64,000 bases of DNA from Chlamydomonas reinhardtii. Its lineage: Eukaryota > Chlorophyta > Chlorophyceae > Chlamydomonadales > Chlamydomonadaceae. Below, in pieces: positions 56,901 through 64,000 of the stretch (the stretch's first letter is position 1; each line of letters opens with the position of its first letter). The translations under genes and the position numbers were made by a program. Location: the NCBI RefSeq assembly GCF_000002595.2, contig NC_057009.1, forward strand, positions 5,411,283 through 5,475,282. Reading direction: 5' to 3'. Below the pieces are notes generated by a model. The model did no database searches, was not told the origin of the DNA, and was given only the letters and a program-made list of their open reading frames with translations.

Positions 56901-59900
56901 AGGACGTGGTGGGGCAGGGGCCGGGGGCAGGGGGGGCGGTGTGCGTGTGTCGGGGGGGGGGGTCAATACCAGCCCAAACTAACCGAGCCCAATGCAGCAA
57001 GGAGGAGAGCGGGGGGGGACCTTTGGAGTGATTATTGTGGGGGAGGCAGGCAGGGAGCGAGGGATTTCAGCTTCAAGCCCAAAGTACAGGACAGGGGAAG
57101 CGACAGGCCGCTGTGTGTCGTACGACGCGCCACGCAGGGGCCGCTGGTTGCCCCGGCTTCCTTCCCGCTCCCACCGCCTCTAGTATCGTGCTCACACACA
57201 CCCATGCGCACACACTCACCCACCGCCACCCCCCAGGGCGCGGTGAAGCTCATCCAGCCGCTGTCGGAGGAGATGGTCAACCAGATCAAGGAGTGGTGAG
57301 TGAGGAGGGGCGGGCGGGGGGCGGGTGAGGGGGCGGGCTCGCGGGCTGCAGCACGTCATGCAGGGAGGCAAATGGACCCGGCTGGCCAGCCCTGCTGCCC
57401 GCCCGCCTGCTTTCACGGCGGCCCTCCTTCCCGCGCACCTGCTGCCCCCTGGCTGTCCTGCTTCACTCAAAAACCTTTCACTTCCCCGCTTCTCCCCCTT
57501 GCGTTCGCCCGCACCCGATATCGCCCACACCCCCCTGGCTGCGCCTTCACTTCTTAGTTGATCATGAGTGTAACCGCCTCCTGGGCCCCCCCAGGGAGAA
57601 GCTGCCTGAGGAGGAGGCGCTGGATCCCGAGGTGCTGGCCGCCATGCGGCTGGAGCAGTTCGGCGCGGCGGGGGGAGGCGTGCTGGGAGAGGTGAGGAGA
57701 GGCAGGGAGGGAGGGGGGGAGGAGGGAGAAAGGGAGGGGAGGGGGAGGGGAGGGGAGGGAGGGGGAGAGGAGGGAGGGGGGAGGGGCAAGAGGTTGAGAT
57801 GGAGGTGGCAGGGTGGGAGGGGAACGGGGCACAGGGCGTGCCCTGACTTCCTGGGGTCGGGAGGCGGAGCGAAGGAAAAGGGATTGGGTTGGCCGTACTT
57901 GAGAGAAGGCGTAAGTATGTGGTGAGGTGCTTGGTGTTTGTGTCGGTCCCGCTGGGGTAGCGACACAAGGGGTCACACCCGCGACCCACCTCTCCCCCCC
58001 CCCCCGCCTGTTGCCCCCCCCCCCCCCCGCCATGCTCTTCCAACCATCCTTGCACCCCCCCCCCCTCCCTCCCCTGCACCGCACCCTCCAGAGTGAGCGG
58101 GCTGAGGACCAGGAGGGCGCTATGGAGCTGGACGACAGCGGCCGGGCCCGATACCGCAACGAGTGAGCCGGGCGCGTGTGGGTGTGTGCGTGTGTGGGTG
58201 GGTGGGTGGGTGGGTGGGTGGGTGGGTGGGTGGGTGGGTGGGTGGGTGGGTGGGTGGGTGGGTGGGTGAGTGGGTGAGTGGGCAGGGGAGGCGAGGAGAG
58301 AGGTAACACGTGCACCAGCCTAACGGAAGTACGGGACTCCAAAAGGAGGCTTGGCCGTTGGATGGCGTGGCACGTCGTTCCGGTCAGCCTAAGGTGTTGG
58401 TGTAGGGAATGGAAGAGGTTACGAGTACCAAACCTCGAGTGCGCTGGGGAGGGAAGGGGAGGGGACGTTGGCGCCAAGTACAAACTGACTGAAACGCAGC
58501 ACCATGCGGAGGCGGGGTGGTGGTGCGGGGAGGAGCGAGGCTCTTGAGTTGGTGCATGCCCGTGCGCGGCGGTCCCACGACACCGGCCCGCCACCCACGT
58601 AGCCGCCTTGAATTTGCGTCCGCACCCACCTGGCAACCCCCACCACCACCACCTCCACCAGCACCACCACCACCTTGCCTGCCCTCGCTCCCTCACCCAC
58701 ACACCTCACAAACCTGCACAGCCTTACAAACCTGTCCACCTCACACATGTGCACCCCCGCAGCTACTACACGGGCGGCCGCGACAACCCCAGCAACTGGA
58801 CCGCCGGCCGCGGCGCCGCCGACGGCCAGGCGGAGGAGGAGCCGGAGGAGGACGTGGAGTCGCTGCGCGGCGCGGACGGCCGCGGCCAGGAGATCGCATA
58901 CGCGCCCGTGCCACCGCCGCGCCGCCCGCGCCGCGACGAGCGCGCGCCCGGCAACGACCGCTTTGACCGCGGCGGCGACCGCGGCTTTGACCGGGGAGAG
59001 CGCAACGACCGCTTTGACCGGGGAGAGCGGAATGACCGCGGGGACCGTGGCTTTGACCGGGGCGGCGATCGGTTTGACCGGAACGACCGGTATGACCGGA
59101 ATGACCGCGGCGGCGACCGCAGCCAGCGCGGCGATCGCGGCAGCAGCTGGGAGCCGCGGCAGCAGCGCGACAGCGGCTGGGGCCGTGACGGCGGCGGCGA
59201 CCGCGCGCCGGCCAACCCGTACGGCGAGGTGCCGCGGACCGCGGGCGTGAGGTGAGCCCGTGACTGCAGCGATGAACACGCCACGCAGTCACAGGCGCCG
59301 TGATACGCCAACAGCCAGGCTGCGCTGTGCGCCCGCTCCCTCTCCTGCTGGTGTGCGGTGCATTTCCCATTCCCATGAATGCCCCAAACCTGTGCACCAC
59401 TCACTCACTGCTGTGCAGGCCCTCGGTCCGCGACGGGGCTCCCGCGCCCCGGCAGCAGGCGCAGCGTCAGCCGGCGGCACCCCTGCCCGACCTTGACTTT
59501 GAGGAGTGGGACGAGTCAGGCAGAGAGCCGGCGGTTCAGCCGCCCATCCCGCCGCCCCCGAAGGCATCGGTGGCTACGCCAGCCACGCCGGCGCCGGTGA
59601 ACAAGACGGCGGCCGCCGCGAACGCGCGCGCAGCGGCGGCGTACCCGCCGCCACAGACGCGGGAGGAGGTGTACGGCGATGAGGATGACGCCGTACTGCG
59701 CGGCGGCATGACGTTCGACGACCTGGATCCGGATTTCGACAGCCGCCGCGGCGGCGCCGCTGGCGCTGGCGCGGAGGACCCGCTCCTGGGCCGCATTGAC
59801 GGCCCCGCCGGCGGCGGCCTGGATATGGATGACTGGTTCAGCGCCGGCGGCGCGGCGCCGGCGGCGGCCGGGCGCGGCGGGCGGCAGCAGCAGCAGAAGC

Positions 59901-61034
59901 AGCAGAAGGGCGGGCGGCAGCAGCGCGGCGTCGACGACGACCTCGGGGGTTACACCGGCGGCGGCTACGGCGGCGGCGACCCGCTCTCCTTCGACAACGA
60001 GTTTGACTTTGACCTGGGCGGTGGCGCGGGCGGCGCCGCCGGGTTCGGTTTCGGCGACGACGACCTTGGCGACTGGGATGCGCCCGCCGCCGGTGGCAAG
60101 CGTCAGCAGCAGCAGCGCGGCGGCCGTGGCGGCGCCGCCGGCAGCTTCGGTGGCGCTGCCGGCAGCCGCCTCGGTGGCGGCGCCGCCGCCGCCGATGATG
60201 ACCTGCTGGGTGGCGGCGCCGCCGGTTTTGGTGACGACGACTGGGGTTACTTTGGAGATGACGACCTGGGCGGCGGCGACCTGGGCGGCTTCGGCGGCGG
60301 CGACCCCTTCGATCTGGATCTAGACATTGATCCGTTTGGAGGAGGCGGCGGCGGCGGCGGCGGTTACAGCGGCGGGCGCGGCGGCGGACGCGGCGGGCGC
60401 GGCGGCTACATGGCGGGCTCAGGTGCGTGCGTGTGCGTGTGCATGTCTGCCGCGGGCCCACGTGTGTGAAGTTGCGCGTTGCAGCTTGCACGCCGCCGTA
60501 GCCCCGCCTTTCTCATGGGACTGTTGCAAACAACCCCCGCGCACCTGGTGTCCTCGTGTCTCTGAATGCGGCGGCTGTGTCACTCCTCAACCCGCCCCCT
60601 AGTCATGAATGTAACCCCCCTTTTTGATTAATCATGAGTGTGACCCCCCTCGCACCGCACCTCACCCCCTCCCCGACCCAGGCCCAACCTATGTCGACGA
60701 CCTGCCAGCCTCCAGCCCGCAGCAGACGGGGCAGGGGCAAGGCCGCGGCGGGTGGCAGGACCGGAGCGGCGGCGGCGGCGGCCGTGGCGGCGGCTACAGC
60801 AGTGGTGGACGCGGCGGCTACAACAACAACCGCGGCGGTTATAACAACAACCGCGGTGGCGGCGGCGGCGGTTACAACAACAACCGCAGCAACTACCAGG
60901 GCGGTGGCGGCCGCGGTGGTGGTGGACGCGGCGGCTACAACAGCGGTGGGCGTGGCGGGCGTGGCGGATACGGCGGCGGGCGTGACGGCGGTGGCTACGG
61001 CGGCGGCGGATACGGTGGCGGTGACGCGCCGTAA
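53995..61034 (+). CDS. Plastid-type NusG N-terminal (NGN) domain protein with RGG tails
   Basis: Eleven exons: 53995-54959, 55443-55506, 55686-55773, 56456-56553, 56783-56908, 57237-57295, 57595-57691, 58092-58162, 58763-59251, 59419-60422 and 60682-61034, giving 1137 residues. The N-terminus is Arg/Ala-rich and acid-free for about 38 residues, like an algal chloroplast transit peptide. Residues 40-320 carry repeated basic blocks (KPKRASRKKTVT, KPKRAGRRKTVT). About 336-467 matches a NusG NGN fold: KRQWWALGVSAGGEKRWAEQ, LVEIWVPERKTK, VVYKEGWVYLNAVLDE, then PLSEEMVNQIKEW. NusG-like proteins bind RNA polymerase; the plant plastid homologue is pTAC13. No KOW motif follows. The rest is disordered: an FDRGG/NDRFDRG repeat (about 575-640), an acidic Gly/Gln region, and an RGG/GGYNNNRGG tail. 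The role in plastid transcription is inferred. Confidence 0.75.
55787..55995 (+). repeat. G-run purine tract in an intron of the NGN gene
   Basis: About 200 bases of GGGG-rich repeats (GGGGAAAGGGGGCGGGGAAG and similar), able in principle to form G-quadruplexes on the sense strand. A second such tract lies at about 57695-57790. Confidence 0.85.
56963..56995 (-). mobile_element. Copy of the short dispersed GGGCTGGTATT element
   Basis: CAATACCAGCCCAAACTAAC then CGAGCCC, next to a run of G, inside the intron after exon 5 of the NGN gene. It matches the other three copies over about 25 bases. Confidence 0.45.
58193..58277 (+). repeat. (GGTG)n microsatellite in an intron of the NGN gene
   Basis: About twenty GGTG units directly after exon 8, beginning some 30 bases past the donor at 58163. 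Confidence 0.95.
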
Positions 61035-62332
61035 TACAACGGCGTTTAGGGAGCCGTTGACATTCGCAAGGTTTATAGGTAGTGCTAGTGCTTGGGCAGC
61101 AAGTGCGTTACTGACTTACTGTGGTGGGTGCAATGTACGGCGCCAGCTGGGGATTGCTTTTTTGCACAATATTCGCACATCTCCGCTGGCTGGGTTTGGG
61201 CGTGTAGGCTTTTCTACTACCGTACATGGATGGCGGATGGGGGAAAGTCCCGCTTGATGACTACGGCGGGGTAAGGGTGACACCGGCAGTGGACAGCTCC
61301 GCGAGCAAAGCGGTGGCGTGGGCGCACGCGGTGTGGCCTGGGGCAGGGGCTGGCAGCTGCAGGGCTGGCGCGCTGATGCATTGAGCTGGAATACCGTGGG
61401 GCGGGGGCGGGGCTCTGGGCTCTGGGGGATGTGGCGACACGAGGTGCGGCTGGCGTGTTGGCCGCGGGCGTGTGCAGCGCTGGGGCACGAGCATGGGGCA
61501 GACGAGCAGCCGAGCGCGCCGGGTCGTGGCGGAGGCCGACGGAGGTGACCGAATGCAGTGCTGGAGCCTGGAGCGCTGTAAGACATGGCGGTTGACGGTG
61601 GCGGGAACTCGTCTTTCATCCCCTCTGCTCCTGCTTGTCTCAATGGCGGTTGGTGGTGACTCGGTGAAGAGCAGCACGGGCTGCACAGCGGCGTGTGGGC
61701 GTGTGGTCCACGGATCGGCGCCATTTGTAGTAAGACGACCGGCAGCTGACACATTAAGATGCCCACAGGGCCTGCAGCGGGGGAGGGGGATAGCTGTTCA
61801 TCACTTCAATCGGGACTCCGTCGCCATTCGCACGTGCGGATTTGCGTGCAGCATTCCTGCAGCGCTGCTGCCCTACTTGCAGCTCCTGGGCAGGGCCCCC
61901 GGCGCAGCCGTGCAGAGCTGCAGCCCGCAGGCCGCCTTGTGTGCTGTATGCGCCTGCAGCCAGTCCAGACGCCTCGGCACCTGCGGGGGGTGCATGGCTG
62001 CGGGGCTGCGGGGCTGCGTGTCGGGCCAATTTGCTTGGCTGGCAGTGCATAACAGGGCAGGTACCTCACCTGGTGCGTACTGCCCGTTCCCCCACCACGC
62101 ATTCAAGCTACCCGCCGCACACAGCGTCAAAGTCAGGAGCCATGCGGTGTCCGCTTCGTGCGTGTTAGCTGGGCTGCGAACGGTTGTCCTTAGTACCTGT
62201 GCGCTGGCACCTGCTGTACGGCGGAGGGCCCCATCCGGCGGAATGGGGCGCAGGAGCCAGGCAGCGCATAGAAGCCTGGCGCGCTGCAGCGTCGACTTGT
62301 AAGTCCCTTGCATAACACACACACTTGTCATA
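61035..62332. other. Tandem intergenic region NGN gene to rubredoxin-like gene
   Basis: A TGTAA at 61577-61581 is a plausible 3' end for the NGN gene. A perfect donor-like CTTGTAAGTCC at about 62297 lies only 35 bases before the next ATG and could belong to the 5' UTR. No gene is seen. Confidence 0.4.
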
Positions 62333-63661
62333 ATGGCCATGCTTGCTCAGCGCCAGGCTTTCTCGGGCGTCCGGGTGGCCCCCAAGGTGAGCGAAGAGGA
62401 TTCCCTTACAACGGGACCTTCAGCTTCCTTTCAGCCCGGATTACAAAATAGGCAGCCACTTCTAGTGAATCGTGCATTGAACTGGCTGTGGGTTCCAATG
62501 CGAAGCTCCCTTCGCTTGCATCGTCATGTGGTGACCTGGCGATAAAAGCGTCGGCTGCCTATGGCGCCACGCGACCAGGCTTTCCAGCATGATCAGGCTC
62601 ACTGCTTATGAGTTCCGTCAGCTGGATCCGCAGCGCCTTCAGCGGCCGCGTGCACGCGACATGCGCTGCGGTAGTGCTGCAAGCATACCTGGCGTCCCCT
62701 GCTGCAGTTGCCTGCCGATTGGCGCTGACGGGATCTCTTGTCATATATTTGCAGGCCCCCGTGGTCGCTGCGCGTATCTCGCGCTCGACTGTGAAGACCC
62801 AGGCCCTTTTTGGCTTCGGTGCTAAGCCCGCTGCCTCCGGCGGTGCTGCTGCCCCGGCGTTCATGATCTGCATTGACTGTGAGTAGCTGCTGGCCTGCAT
62901 TCGCAGTCCACGGCCTAAAATTATAAGGCAGAGGTCGCCGGTGTGCGCACATGCCACCGTGTCATGCCATGCGCGCCTGGACAGTCTCGCCTCCGGCGAC
63001 CGCAAGGCGATGCACACCTTACTAACACCGCGTACTCTTGCACAGCCTAGGACACAACCACTGGCCAACTCCCGCCCACGCTGCTTGTCTGACCCCCCCC
63101 CCCGCGGCAACCCTGTCCTTTCCCCTCCTCCTAATCGCTCCTCCTCTCCCCTCCTCTCCCCTGCCCTCTTCCCCTACCTCTCCAGGCGGCTACATCTACG
63201 ACGGCGGCCAGGAGTTCAAGTCCCTGCCCGGCTCCTACAAGTGCCCCGTGTGCTCCTCGCCCAAGAGCCGGTGAGAGCAAGGGCCGGGGTGGGGTGGGGC
63301 GGGGTGGGGTGGAAGACGGGTCGGGGAGCGGGGGGCGGGGGGCGGGGGGAGGAGCTGTTCCGTATGGGCCGTGGCAGGGGATGCCACGGCGGTGTGTGGT
63401 GCTGTGCGATCAGATGAGCACGACGTGTGAGGGAGACCGCCATACGTGCCCCCATTGCTCCTGCCCGACGCGCCACGGCTCCTCCCTTATCGCCACGCAA
63501 GTCGTACCTTCATCCAGGTCATCCCACCAACCCAACCTCACCCCTTCACCTGACACCTGCCGGCCCGCAGGTTCAAGGTGTACAAGGGCACCGACGTCAA
63601 GGGCAAGCCCAACAATGCCCCCGCCACCATGAAGAAGCGGAAGGACGCCAAGCAGTGGTAA
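62333..63661 (+). CDS. Small rubredoxin-like protein, probably plastid-targeted
   Basis: Four exons: 62333-62386, 62755-62878, 63186-63270 and 63571-63661, giving 117 residues. The first 50 or so residues (MAMLAQRQAFSGVRVAPK, ARISRSTVKTQALFGFG) look like a chloroplast transit peptide. The remainder is a rubredoxin-type iron site: CIDCGYIYDGG and YKCPVCSSPKSRFKVY, two CxxC knuckles coordinating one Fe. The C-terminus is basic (KKRKDAKQW) and has no membrane anchor. This matches the small soluble rubredoxin-like proteins of plants, whose electron-transfer partner is not established. Splice phases join. It differs from RBD1, which has a C-terminal transmembrane segment. Confidence 0.88.
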
Positions 63662-64000
63662 ACTGCTGACTGGCCAATAAGCTAGCTAGCCTGCTAGCTG
63701 ACCAGCGGGGTGTGGCATGAGTGCGTGAGGACGCTGCCGCGTCGGGCCTTCACCGGGCCCTGACCCGGCATGCCGTCTGCGTGTGGTGCGTGCGAGAGCG
63801 CCAGCCCCGATCTACCTCGAGGAGGCATCGGAGGCAGCGACAGCTACGAATCGTGGCCGTGATGACTGTTTGGCAGTATGACTGTGGCAGTCGGCGGCTG
63901 CACTGCGCTGCGGCTGTGCGGTGTGCCTGGCAGCGGCGAAGGATCAGGAGGGCTTGGGGCCGCGGTGCCTGGTGCTTTGCTTTGCGGTGTCGTAGGACCT
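63662..64000 (+). other. 3' flank of the rubredoxin-like gene
   Basis: No TGTAA is visible before the window ends, so the transcript end is either farther right or uses another signal. No other gene is seen. Confidence 0.4.

Noticed and set aside
57554-58702. Minus-strand open frame with a His-Pro-Thr repeat
   Set aside because: It reads the (GGTG)n microsatellite and purine tracts of introns in antisense.

Overview
The window is nuclear DNA of a volvocine green alga, almost certainly Chlamydomonas reinhardtii. Coding exons are GC-rich, introns are short and frequent, TGTAA occurs as a polyadenylation signal, (CA)n tracts are abundant, and there is a paired cluster of two Rh-type channel genes and two LHCBM genes. 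From memory, RHP1-RHP2-LHCBM9-LHCBM8 is the gene order on chromosome 6 of that species; no search was possible. All gene models were built by hand from splice sites and reading-phase continuity, and every complete model gives an integral reading frame.

Layout, left to right. A partial BSD-domain-type gene (-, runs off the left edge) is divergent from a YEATS/GAS41-type chromatin gene (+, 1195-4994). RHP1 (-, 6820-10346) and RHP2 (-, 12526-16729) encode Rh channels for NH3/CO2-type gases. LHCBM9 (-, 18876-20623) and LHCBM8 (-, 24743-26183) encode major LHCII antenna proteins. A multi-IQ calmodulin-binding-type protein follows (-, 27376-31501), then a D-type cyclin (-, 35617-37599). The stretch 37600-43640 is gene-poor and repeat-rich, with large (AC)n arrays, an inverted-repeat element and a retroelement-like block. 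Next come the meiotic recombination gene HOP2 (+, 43648-45485), an SCP/FCP-type CTD phosphatase (-, 48220-49989) head-to-head with the exosome subunit gene RRP41 (+, 50497-53220), a large plastid-type NusG N-terminal-domain protein with RGG tails (+, 53995-61034), and a small rubredoxin-like protein (+, 62333-63661).

The genes do not form one pathway. RHP1/RHP2 and LHCBM9/LHCBM8 are two adjacent tandem duplicate pairs. Both pairs show near-identical tracts that run through introns, which suggests ongoing gene conversion, and both differ in intron number within the pair. Two head-to-head pairs (BSD/GAS41 and phosphatase/RRP41) probably share promoters.

The most unusual observations are: (1) an intronic minisatellite in the YEATS gene in which every unit carries a copy of the true 3' splice site, giving eight decoy acceptors, three of them in frame; (2) a roughly 0.5-kb copy of the RHP1 promoter plus first exon lying antisense in another intron of that gene; (3) two telomere-type repeats inserted precisely into an inverted-repeat element; (4) an intron present only in RHP2 that carries a short dispersed element also found elsewhere in the window; (5) two apparent GC-AG introns; and (6) a plastid NGN-domain protein lacking a recognisable KOW domain but carrying long disordered RGG/FDR repeats.
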